This document shows, one piece after another, positions 1 to 6,060 of a stretch of DNA of 8,860 nt. Both the position numbers and the translations under genes were made by a program. The notes under the pieces are model-generated. The model was given only the letters and a program-made list of their open reading frames with translations, searched no databases and was not told the origin of the DNA. The DNA lies in NCBI GenBank assembly GCA_037443685.1, contig JBBINX010000086.1, positions 1-8,860 on the forward strand, read 5' to 3'. The stretch is from JAHJRJ01 sp037443685. GTDB taxonomy: Bacteria; Bacteroidota; Ignavibacteria; UBA10030; BY39. Each line of letters opens with the position of its first letter. Position 1 is the first letter of the stretch.

Positions 1-25
1 AACAAAATTAAATTACGGGGGCTAT

Positions 26-484
26 ATGTCAACATATACACAAATCTACATACAAATCGTTTTTGCCGTCCAGGGCCGAAACAGTCTAATACAAACCGAT
101 TGGGAAACGGAACTATACAAATACATCACCGGTATTGTTAGAAACAAAGAACAAAAAATGCTGGCGATTAATGGAATCCCTGATCATATCCATTTTCTTA
201 TCGGAATGAAACCGACGTGCTGTTTGTCTGACCTTGTCAGAGAAATAAAAAAATCATCGAATGAATTTATAAAGGAAAACAAATTTACAAAGCTCAAATT
301 TAACTGGCAAGAAGGATTCGGAGCATTTTCCTACAGTCACTCGCAATTGGATACAGTTATTGCTTATATTATGAATCAGAAACAACATCACAACAAAAAA
401 TCATTTAAAGATGAGTACATTAATATTCTTAAAGAATACAAAGTCGAATACAACGATAAATATTTATTCGAATGGATTGAATAA
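26..484 (+). CDS. tnpA: IS200/IS605-family (Y1 HUH) transposase, TnpA-like
   Basis: A 152-residue protein of the small Y1 single-strand transposase family, which nicks and joins single-stranded DNA through a tyrosine-DNA intermediate. The family hallmarks are visible: the metal-binding HUH motif at His54-Ile-His56 within NGIPDHIHFLIG, and the presumed catalytic Tyr114 in AYIMNQKQHH, matching the family pattern YIxNQ. Length is normal for IS200-type TnpA (about 140-155), so the gene looks intact. A G5 run at 17-21 lies 4 nt before the ATG and can serve as ribosome binding site. Only 25 nt of upstream sequence is present, so the left element end cannot be judged, and I see no clear right-end hairpin directly after the stop. 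The stop lies 5 nt before an hsdM remnant, so this may be a solitary or REP-associated-type transposase rather than a bounded IS. Family call is firm; subfamily is not. Confidence 0.9.
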   Translation: MSTYTQIYIQIVFAVQGRNSLIQTDWETELYKYITGIVRNKEQKMLAINGIPDHIHFLIGMKPTCCLSDLVREIKKSSNEFIKENKFTKLKFNWQEGFGAFSYSHSQLDTVIAYIMNQKQHHNKKSFKDEYINILKEYKVEYNDKYLFEWIE

Positions 485-489
485 TCAAT

Positions 490-573
490 ATGAACGAAAC
501 CACCTCAACAAACAGCATCATCCCTAAATATTGGTCGTTTTGTAACGCACTTCCCGATGACGGAGTAAGCTGA
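490..573 (+). pseudogene. Remnant of hsdM 5' end (type I methylase N-terminus)
   Basis: From the ATG at 490 this reads 27 codons and then TGA. The peptide matches the first residues of the hsdM copy starting at 1924: both contain STNSII, then K-x-WSFCN-x-L-x-DDGVS, with 18 of 22 aligned residues identical. The match ends at the stop; the next bases do not continue as the expected YGDYLEQL. Many differences between the copies fall at third codon positions (tcg/tca, ttt/ttc, gat/gac, agc/agt). This suggests two methylase genes that diverged under selection before one was lost, rather than a fresh tandem copy. It follows the transposase stop by 5 nt and precedes the fic leader. It is too short to be functional as a methylase. 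Confidence 0.8.
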
Positions 574-685
574 TACTCATCTTCCCGAAAGTTATCAGTC
601 TGGGTGAAATCAGGATTTTTTAAGAGTTTGTAATAATTTTGAATAATAAAAGCCGTATTTCTGTGAAAAAATAAACGTTTTGGTG

Positions 686-720
686 TAAGTTTAAATAAGG
701 GTTTTGCTTATTTAAATTTA
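686..720. promoter_or_regulatory. Inverted repeat 1 upstream of fic (candidate operator)
   Basis: Arms 686-699 (TAAGTTTAAATAAG) and 707-720 (CTTATTTAAATTTA) pair over 14 positions with one mismatch (689/717), around a 7-nt spacer. The central 10 bp are perfect. The same half-site, TTTAAATAAG, recurs in the second repeat 41 nt downstream (centre to centre). It is probably a binding site for a dimeric regulator; the winged-helix domain of the neighbouring Fic protein is one candidate. It could also form a hairpin in RNA or single-stranded DNA, including a transposon-end hairpin, but its pairing with a second copy abutting fic favours an operator. Confidence 0.55.
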
Positions 721-725
721 AGTGC

Positions 726-762
726 TTAACTTTAAATAAGCATGAGCGTTATTTAAGGTTAA
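726..762. promoter_or_regulatory. Inverted repeat 2 abutting the fic start (candidate operator)
   Basis: Arms 726-739 (TTAACTTTAAATAA) and 749-762 (TTATTTAAGGTTAA) pair over 14 positions with one T/G mismatch (731/757), around a 9-nt spacer. It reuses the half-site of the repeat centred near 703. Its right arm contains the only Shine-Dalgarno-like bases before fic (AAGG, 755-758) and ends 3 nt before the ATG. Protein bound here, or the hairpin in mRNA, would therefore affect fic expression directly. Regulation is inferred; the repeat itself is seen. Confidence 0.55.
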
Positions 763-765
763 TTA

Positions 766-1905
766 ATGGATATAAAAGATTACATAGCTGGTACATACAT
801 TCAGCGATTTCAATATAAATCGTTCAGACCTAATAAAATAAATATTGAGTGGGTTTGGAGTGATCCTCAAATCAATACGTTGTTAGCTGAGGCAAATCTG
901 AGGTTGGGAGAGCTTAATGCCTTTTCATTGTATGTCCCGAACGTTGATTTCTTTATTCGGATGCATGTAGTTAAAGAAGCAACAACATCAAGCCGTATAG
1001 AAGGAACACGCACCGACGTTGAAGAAGCAATACTCAGAGAAGATGAGATCCCGCCGGAAAAGAAAGATGACTGGAAGGAAGTGCAAAATTATATTGCAGG
1101 AATGAATCAAGCTATACAACAATTGGAAACTCTTCCGGTATCTACTCGTCTTTTAAAAGAGATCCATAAAATGCTGATGCAGGGGACGCGTGGTGAGGCA
1201 AAACTTCCCGGCGAATATCGTACAAGTCAGAATTGGATTGGTGGCTCGAGTATCGCGGATGCTGTATTCATCCCGCCGCATTATGAAGAAGTGAGCGAAT
1301 TAATGGGTGATCTTCAAAATTTTATTCATAACGATACTATGAATGTACCATCTCTGATACGAGTTGCAATTGCACACTATCAGTTTGAAACCATTCACCC
1401 GTTCCTTGATGGGAATGGGAGAATCGGCAGGTTGTTGATTACGTTATACCTTGTTGGGGAGAAATTATTGAAAAAACCGACTTTGTATCTCTCGGCGTTT
1501 TTTGAAAAACACAAAGCCGTGTATTATGACAATCTTATGATTGTACGAACATCGAATAATCTTACTCAGTGGATAAAGTTCTTTTTATCAGCCGTTATTG
1601 ATATAGCAAAAAATGGAACGGAAACATTTCAAAAAATACTCAGAATGCGCGACGAGATAGAAGGACAAAGAATATTATCACTGGGAAAGAAAATTCCTAA
1701 AGCCAAAGAATTGTTAACCCTGTTGTATGAAAATCCGTTTGTCTCGGCGAGCATGGTTTCGGAAAAACTCGCAATATCCGCACCGACAGCAAATGCGCTT
1801 CTTCAGGATTTTGAAAAGTTAAATATTCTGAAAGAATTTACCGGTAGGAAAAGAGATAGATTGTTTCTTTTTGGAGAATATGTCAATTTATTTCAGCAGA
1901 AATAA
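766..1905 (+). CDS. Fic-domain protein AMP-transferase with C-terminal winged helix
   Basis: A 379-residue Fic protein. The catalytic motif HPFLDGNGRIGR is complete at residues 211-222: His211 is the general base, Asp215 the usual metal ligand, and the GNGR loop binds nucleotide phosphates. This predicts transfer of AMP from ATP to a hydroxyl of a protein target. An inhibitory motif of the S/T-x-x-x-E-G/N type lies before the core (Ser75 to Glu79-Gly80 in SSRIEG), making this a class II, self-inhibited Fic like the similarly sized SoFic. Residues about 149-175 look like the target-docking flap, and about 315-375 form a winged-helix-like DNA-binding domain. The N-terminal 60 residues fit the Fic_N region. 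The ATG at 766 has a weak AAGG site at 755-758. The gene ends 18 nt before hsdM, so the two are probably cotranscribed. The upstream twin inverted repeats suggest self-repression, which is an inference. The target protein is unknown. Confidence 0.9.
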   Translation: MDIKDYIAGTYIQRFQYKSFRPNKINIEWVWSDPQINTLLAEANLRLGELNAFSLYVPNVDFFIRMHVVKEATTSSRIEGTRTDVEEAILREDEIPPEKKDDWKEVQNYIAGMNQAIQQLETLPVSTRLLKEIHKMLMQGTRGEAKLPGEYRTSQNWIGGSSIADAVFIPPHYEEVSELMGDLQNFIHNDTMNVPSLIRVAIAHYQFETIHPFLDGNGRIGRLLITLYLVGEKLLKKPTLYLSAFFEKHKAVYYDNLMIVRTSNNLTQWIKFFLSAVIDIAKNGTETFQKILRMRDEIEGQRILSLGKKIPKAKELLTLLYENPFVSASMVSEKLAISAPTANALLQDFEKLNILKEFTGRKRDRLFLFGEYVNLFQQK

Positions 1906-1923
1906 ACATAGAAAGAAATAATC

Positions 1924-2121
1924 ATGAATAATAACTCAACCAATAGCATCATCTCCAAAGTCTGGTCATTCTGTAACACACTACGCGACGACGGAGTAAG
2001 TTACGGCGATTACTTAGAACAACTTACATATTTGCTGTTTCTAAAAATGGCAGATGAATACAGCAAACCACCGTATAACCGGAAGCTACCTATTCCAAAA
2101 GAATATGTGTGGGAAACTTAA
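1924..2121 (+). CDS. hsdM: HsdM N-terminal fragment (5' part of frameshifted hsdM)
   Basis: Encodes the first 65 residues of a type I modification methylase: the start of the HsdM N-terminal helical domain, with the typical DDGVSYGDYLEQLTYLLFLK segment, through PIPKEYVWET. It ends at TAA 2119-2121, although the protein family continues without a break into the sequence read in another frame from about 2112 (LTVPKGAELEVHY). One missing base around 2112-2120 explains this; adding a T in the ACTTAA stretch would restore W-E-T-L-T-V. The gene follows fic by 18 nt, with a purine-rich AAAGAAA stretch as a weak ribosome binding site. Its first 27 codons resemble the remnant at 490-573. On its own this fragment has no methylase function. 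Confidence 0.75.
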   Translation: MNNNSTNSIISKVWSFCNTLRDDGVSYGDYLEQLTYLLFLKMADEYSKPPYNRKLPIPKEYVWET

Positions 2122-3413
2122 CTGTCCCAAAAGGCGCTGAGCTTGAAGTGCATTACATAAATCTACTTCGCGATTTAGGCAAAGAGAAAGGAATACTCGG
2201 ACAAATATTTACAAAGAGCCAGAACAAAATACAGGATCCTGCAAAACTCTCACGCCTAATAGACCTCATAGACAGAGAGCAATGGAGTACTATGGGCGCA
2301 GATGTTAAGGGAGAAATCTACGAAGGTCTGCTCGAGAAGAATGCCGAAGATACAAAAAGCGGCGCCGGACAATATTTTACTCCGCGAGCGCTTATTAAAG
2401 CGATGGTTGCTTGTGTCCGCCCTGAGCCAAAGAAAACAATCGCCGATCCTGCGTGCGGAACAGGCGGATTCTTTCTTGCTGCGTATGATTTTATCTCATC
2501 ACTCGATATAGATAAAGACCAAAGAAAATATCTCAAGTACAATACATTTTTTGGAAATGAGATTGTTTCCAATACGCGTCGTTTAGCGCTTATGAATTTA
2601 TTCCTCCACAATATCGGCGATATAGACAGCGAGAATTTTATCTCCTCAGCCGATGCGCTTGTTGCACCATCCTCAGTTACATACGATTACGTACTTGCCA
2701 ATCCACCTTTCGGCAAAAAAAGCAGTATGACGTTTACGAATGAAGCAGGTGAGCAGGAAAAAGAAGATTTAACATATAACCGTCAGGATTTCTGGGTAAC
2801 AACGAGCAACAAACAGCTTAACTTTGTACAGCACATCCGCACAATATTAAAATCGGATGGCAAAGCCGCTGTTGTTGTACCTGATAATGTGCTCTTTGAA
2901 GGAGGAGCTGGAGAAACAGTCCGCAAGAAATTATTAGAGACAACCGATCTTCACACAATATTACGTTTACCGACAGGCATTTTTTATGCGCAGGGTGTCA
3001 AGGCAAATGTAATCTTCTTCGACAATAAGCAAGCCGCAAAATCGCCGTGGACAAAAGAAGTATGGATATTCGATTACCGAACCAACATCCACCATACATT
3101 AAAAAAGAACCGATTGCAGTTTGACGACTTAAAGGATTTCGTTGATTGTTACAATCCAAAGAATCGTCATAAACGAAAAGAAACATGGAGCGAAAATAAT
3201 CCTGATGGACGGTTCAGAAAATATACATACGAAGAAATAATTAATCGTGATAAGACCAGTTTAGACATTACATGGATAAAAGATAAATCGTTAGCGGACC
3301 TGGACAATCTTCCCGATCCTGATGTGCTCGCGGAAGAGATTGTTGAAAATATAGAGGCGGGGTTGGAAAGTTTTAGAGAGATTGTTGCTTCTTTAGGTAA
3401 TGATAAAAAATAA
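2109..3413 (+). CDS. hsdM: Type I restriction-modification N6-adenine methylase HsdM, main part (frameshifted)
   Basis: Carries the rest of HsdM, about 430 residues from LTVPKGAELEVHY onward. The gamma-class N6-adenine methylase motifs are intact: SAM-binding motif I DPACGTGG (fragment residues 113-120) and catalytic motif IV NPPF (198-201). The signature KNAEDTKSGAGQYFTPR precedes motif I at residues 77-93. In a working system two HsdM subunits join HsdS to methylate adenine within a bipartite site. Joined with the 65-residue upstream piece, the protein would be about 496 residues, normal for the family, so only the reading frame is broken. The GTG at 2109 has no ribosome binding site and is simply where this frame opens; expression would need a frameshift, reinitiation or a sequencing error. 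No hsdS or hsdR follows in the window, so even a repaired subunit would lack its specificity partner here. Confidence 0.85.
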   Translation: MGNLTVPKGAELEVHYINLLRDLGKEKGILGQIFTKSQNKIQDPAKLSRLIDLIDREQWSTMGADVKGEIYEGLLEKNAEDTKSGAGQYFTPRALIKAMVACVRPEPKKTIADPACGTGGFFLAAYDFISSLDIDKDQRKYLKYNTFFGNEIVSNTRRLALMNLFLHNIGDIDSENFISSADALVAPSSVTYDYVLANPPFGKKSSMTFTNEAGEQEKEDLTYNRQDFWVTTSNKQLNFVQHIRTILKSDGKAAVVVPDNVLFEGGAGETVRKKLLETTDLHTILRLPTGIFYAQGVKANVIFFDNKQAAKSPWTKEVWIFDYRTNIHHTLKKNRLQFDDLKDFVDCYNPKNRHKRKETWSENNPDGRFRKYTYEEIINRDKTSLDITWIKDKSLADLDNLPDPDVLAEEIVENIEAGLESFREIVASLGNDKK

Positions 3414-3734
3414 TCAATCAGCTTTAGGTTTGTGGACAGTCTGGAAGAAAAAAGGTTTACTAAAAATGGAATTAATTTGGTGTTCAACCGGCTCTTGTCG
3501 GTGAAGAGGGGAGTGTTCGTTAATTAGTACCGATTGCGAACGAATATGGCTTCTATTGGGGAGGTCACTTTACTTTACTCATCACTTCTAACCAACTTGC
3601 TAGTGTCGCTTAACTCATGACTGTCAGATCATGTCTTGGCTATTACACCTAATTACAAATCCGGGTTCAATCTAATTCGAATAATCGAAAAATGTCCACT
3701 AAACGAATAATGCTTGCTGAGGGGGATATATCAT
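3414..3734. other. Gene-free spacer after hsdM
   Basis: I recognise no gene in this stretch. All three forward frames are cut by stops, and the short translations resemble neither hsdS, hsdR nor any family I know. A short frame at 3400-3504 (34 codons) begins inside the last codons of hsdM, in the position where the next operon gene would start, but its peptide is not recognisable. There is a weak 5-bp hairpin (3492-3496 with 3504-3508) without a T-run, so no convincing terminator for hsdM. The stretch is most simply decayed DNA left where the rest of the restriction locus was lost. Confidence 0.5.
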
Positions 3735-3762
3735 TTGTTTTTACGTTTCTAATTCTTATATT
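3735..3762 (+). promoter_or_regulatory. Candidate sigma70-type promoter for the B12 leader and btuB
   Basis: TTGTTT (3735-3740) and TATATT (3757-3762) are separated by 16 nt. Initiation would fall near 3769, about 20 nt before the riboswitch, as expected for a leader RNA. The -35 box is only a partial match, and some phyla related to the suggested host use a different promoter consensus, so this is a positional suggestion. Confidence 0.35.
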
Positions 3763-3789
3763 AACCCCAGCAATTTTGTGTTCTTTTAA

Positions 3790-3948
3790 TAAACGATTAT
3801 GACAAAGGGAATTCCGTTTAAGTCGGAAGCTGCCCCGCAACTGTAAATAGTCCTTACGAAGTTTGCCACTGTCTCATACCGATAATAATCGGAACGAGGT
3901 GGGAAGGTAACTTCAATCCTCTTATGATTATGAGCCAGGAGACCTGTC
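3790..3948 (+). promoter_or_regulatory. Cobalamin (B12) riboswitch aptamer
   Basis: Conserved B12-riboswitch segments occur in the right order. GGGAATTCC lies near 3808-3815. The strongly conserved GCTGCCCCGCAACTGTAA follows at 3829-3845. GCCACTG (3865-3871) is later matched by GAGGTGGGAAGG (3896-3907), with CCAC/GTGG pairing and a small intervening hairpin, CCGAT-AATA-ATCGG (3879-3892). The B12 box GAGCCAGGAGACCTGTC spans 3932-3948 and contains the kissing-loop hairpin CAGG-AGA-CCTG (3936-3946). The RNA binds a cobalamin and lowers expression of the downstream gene. It sits about 130 nt upstream of a TonB-dependent receptor, the classic arrangement for btuB. Which cobalamin form it prefers cannot be read safely here. 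The outer edges are approximate. Confidence 0.93.
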
Positions 3949-4009
3949 AGAATCACAAAAACTTTAAACCTTCGTGGGACAGGTGCGGAAATCATTAGAT
4001 TTTATGATA

Positions 4010-4043
4010 CCCCAACTTTCTTTATCGAAGGTTGGGGTTTTTT
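4010..4043 (+). terminator. Riboswitch-controlled intrinsic terminator
   Basis: An 11-bp stem pairs 4010-4020 (CCCCAACTTTC) with 4027-4037 (GAAGGTTGGGG), including one G-T wobble, with a 6-nt loop. It is followed by TTTTTT (4038-4043). It lies between the cobalamin aptamer and btuB, so it is the likely off state when cobalamin is bound. The segment 4026-4033 (CGAAGGTT) is also perfectly complementary to 3967-3974 (AACCTTCG), which offers an alternative pairing that would break the terminator. Confidence 0.88.
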
Positions 4044-4080
4044 ATTTCCATAAATCTAAACTATTAACGAAAGGATTAAT

Positions 4081-6018
4081 ATGTTCAGAATAATTTTTCT
4101 TACAACCATTTTCATTCTAAATCAATCTATCGCCGCTGACCAATCGGCAACAGATTCATCAAAAATTTATTATCTGCAACCTTATACTATCACATCAACA
4201 AGGTTTGCTATTCCCATCGACGAAAGTTCTGCATTTATCGAGGTGATAACGAGAGAACAAATATCACGAAGCAATGCCTCTACTTTAGCCGATGTTTTAC
4301 AAAATGCAAGCAGTATTTTTATTAAAGATTACGGAACTGCAGGAGGATTGAAAACGCTTTCAATCAGAGGGACGGCTGCAGAACATAACTTGGTACTCAT
4401 TAATGGGAGTAAAATAAATAATTATCAAAACGGATTGGTTGATTTATCGCTACTGCCTGTAGAAAATATCGAAAAGATTGAGATAGTTCATGGAGGGAAT
4501 TCTGCTGTATACGGCTCCGATGCAATAGGTGGCGTTGTAAATATTTTAACCACCAAATCTTCAGATGAAAGACATATTAATTTAAGTGGCACTAAAGGTT
4601 CATTCAATTATAATAAATATCAGTTTGGTTATTCTGATCGCTTACTAGGCCAAATCGGATTAACTATAAATTATGTGAACGAGTACGGAGACGATAATTA
4701 TAAATACCGTGTTATTAATTCTAATCCCGACAGTGTCTGGACTAAAAACAGAGAAAATGCTCAATTCAAAAGGCAAAATATATATTTTTCAACAGATTAC
4801 GGTTTCGATAAAACAAATTTGCAATTGGCATCTTCATACACTAATTCAAGTAGGGGGATACCGGGTAGTTTAGCATTCCCAAGTCTCAAGGCAAACCAAA
4901 CCGACAAAGCGTTTTCAGGGCAATTTATAATCAACAATTCATCCTTGAACAGAATCAATATTAAAATATCCTCGAATGTTTATTTTTCACATCAAAAATA
5001 TACTGATGCTGATTGGTCGATTAATTCGTTTTCAAAAAATCTCCATTATAATATCAACCCTCAGTTTGATTACACAATTAATCAAAATATATTTATAGCA
5101 TCCGGGCTGGAATATTCAGAGGGAAAATTGGAAGGTGTTGATTATATCTCAAAGATTAAAAGACAACTAAAGTCTATTTACCTTACCTCAAATATTAATT
5201 ACGAGTTTGAAAGCGATTATTTTAATAAAATAAATTTGTATCCAACGCTTAGATACGACAAGTATTCTGGTTTCGATGGAGAAGTAATTCCGAAAATTGG
5301 ATTTACCTCTACTTTGCTTGAAGATATTTATTTCCGGACGAGTTACGGAATTAATTACAGAATACCAACATTGAACGACTTATATTATATCGACGGCTGG
5401 GGAAACTTAGGGAATAAAAATTTAAAATCTGAATACTCAAAAGCATTTGATATTGGTTTGAATAAGAACTTTAATATTTACGGCAGGTTAATTATTGATG
5501 GTTCATATTTTAGAATTGATACACGCGATAAAATTATTTGGATGCCTACGTCGATGTGGACTTATTCACCCGTGAATATAGGAAAAGTTTCAACTAACGG
5601 ATATTCGCTAAAGTTAAATTGGTTACTGAATAAGTATGTACAATTTGAGGGGAATTACACTAATACTGATGCAAGAAAACGTAACGCTGCTGGCGAGAAC
5701 GACCCTTCGTTTGATAAGCAGATTGTTTATACACCAAAATCGATTGCAAAATTCGGATTAATTATGAATTATGAATTTGTTTCATTTAACTTATATCAAC
5801 AGTGGGTCGGCGAACGATTCGCAGATGAAGCAAATACTAAATCGTTATCTCCGTATAGCGTAATAAGTGGAAATCTGTCGTTGAATTACAAAACAAACTA
5901 TGGTAACTATTCGGCTAAATTCGAAATGAATAATATATCGGAAAAAGTTTATCAGGTAATAGCAGATTACCCGATGCCGTTGAGGAATTACAGGTTTACA
6001 TTAGGAATTGAATACTGA
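4081..6018 (+). CDS. btuB: TonB-dependent outer-membrane cobalamin receptor, BtuB-type
   Basis: A 645-residue outer-membrane receptor that imports cobalamin or a related corrinoid using energy from TonB/ExbBD. Residues 1-19 are a signal peptide (hydrophobic FLTTIFIL, cleavage near SIAA-D). A TonB-box-like stretch, PYTITSTR, follows at 34-41. The plug domain covers about 42-158, with its characteristic LADVLQNASSIFIK, LSIRG (93-97), VENIEKIEIVHG and AVYGSDAIGGVVNI segments. The rest is a 22-strand-type beta-barrel with alternating aromatic strands, ending in an aromatic residue (GIEY). Length is close to the BtuB norm of about 600-650. GAAAGGA at 4069-4075 lies 5 nt before the ATG. Substrate is assigned mainly from the riboswitch just upstream; the protein alone would support only a vitamin or siderophore receptor. 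No BtuF/C/D genes are adjacent, so the inner-membrane transporter must be elsewhere. Confidence 0.87.
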   Translation: MFRIIFLTTIFILNQSIAADQSATDSSKIYYLQPYTITSTRFAIPIDESSAFIEVITREQISRSNASTLADVLQNASSIFIKDYGTAGGLKTLSIRGTAAEHNLVLINGSKINNYQNGLVDLSLLPVENIEKIEIVHGGNSAVYGSDAIGGVVNILTTKSSDERHINLSGTKGSFNYNKYQFGYSDRLLGQIGLTINYVNEYGDDNYKYRVINSNPDSVWTKNRENAQFKRQNIYFSTDYGFDKTNLQLASSYTNSSRGIPGSLAFPSLKANQTDKAFSGQFIINNSSLNRINIKISSNVYFSHQKYTDADWSINSFSKNLHYNINPQFDYTINQNIFIASGLEYSEGKLEGVDYISKIKRQLKSIYLTSNINYEFESDYFNKINLYPTLRYDKYSGFDGEVIPKIGFTSTLLEDIYFRTSYGINYRIPTLNDLYYIDGWGNLGNKNLKSEYSKAFDIGLNKNFNIYGRLIIDGSYFRIDTRDKIIWMPTSMWTYSPVNIGKVSTNGYSLKLNWLLNKYVQFEGNYTNTDARKRNAAGENDPSFDKQIVYTPKSIAKFGLIMNYEFVSFNLYQQWVGERFADEANTKSLSPYSVISGNLSLNYKTNYGNYSAKFEMNNISEKVYQVIADYPMPLRNYRFTLGIEY

Positions 6019-6024
6019 TAAAAT

Positions 6025-6056
6025 AAAGCCCAATCTTTAAACGAGGATTGGGCTTT
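6025..6056. terminator. Bidirectional intrinsic terminator between convergent genes
   Basis: A perfect 11-bp stem, AAAGCCCAATC (6025-6035) with GATTGGGCTTT (6046-6056), has a 10-nt loop. It lies 6 nt after the btuB stop and 4 nt from the stop of the convergent minus-strand gene. The T-rich tail is better on the minus strand (TTTATTTTA) than on the plus strand, where only the last three stem bases are T, so termination is probably stronger for the minus-strand transcript. Confidence 0.82.
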
Positions 6057-6060
6057 AAAA

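Noticed and set aside
2111..2117. GGGAAAC heptamer at the hsdM frame break, resembling a -1 ribosomal slippery site
   Set aside because: The heptamer is out of phase: the upstream frame reads TGG GAA ACT, not the required G-GGA-AAC. No stop-proximal stem-loop is evident, so a simple base loss is the better explanation.
2302..3487. Open frames on both strands overlapping hsdM (2302-2511, 2318-2611, 2998-3186, 3167-3487)
   Set aside because: Shadows of the methylase coding sequence, with no starts, ribosome sites or family resemblance of their own.
3492..3508. CTCTT/AAGAG hairpin after hsdM as a terminator
   Set aside because: Only 5 bp, and followed by GGGAGTG rather than a T-run.
3616..3676. 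tRNA-like pieces: CATGA/TCATG stem with a CTGTCAGA loop (3616-3633) and GGGTTCAATC (3663-3672) resembling a T-loop
   Set aside because: The loop has 8 nt rather than 7, the T-arm flanks do not pair, and no acceptor or D arm is found. Chance, or at best an unrecognisable tRNA fossil.
3692..3802. 36-codon frame with one hydrophobic stretch (MSTKRIMLAEGDISFVF...)
   Set aside because: It has no ribosome binding site and runs through the candidate promoter into the riboswitch. The hydrophobicity follows from T-rich sequence.
3786..3995. 69-residue minus-strand frame across the riboswitch
   Set aside because: It is antisense to highly conserved riboswitch RNA, which explains the absence of stops. 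The peptide resembles nothing known.
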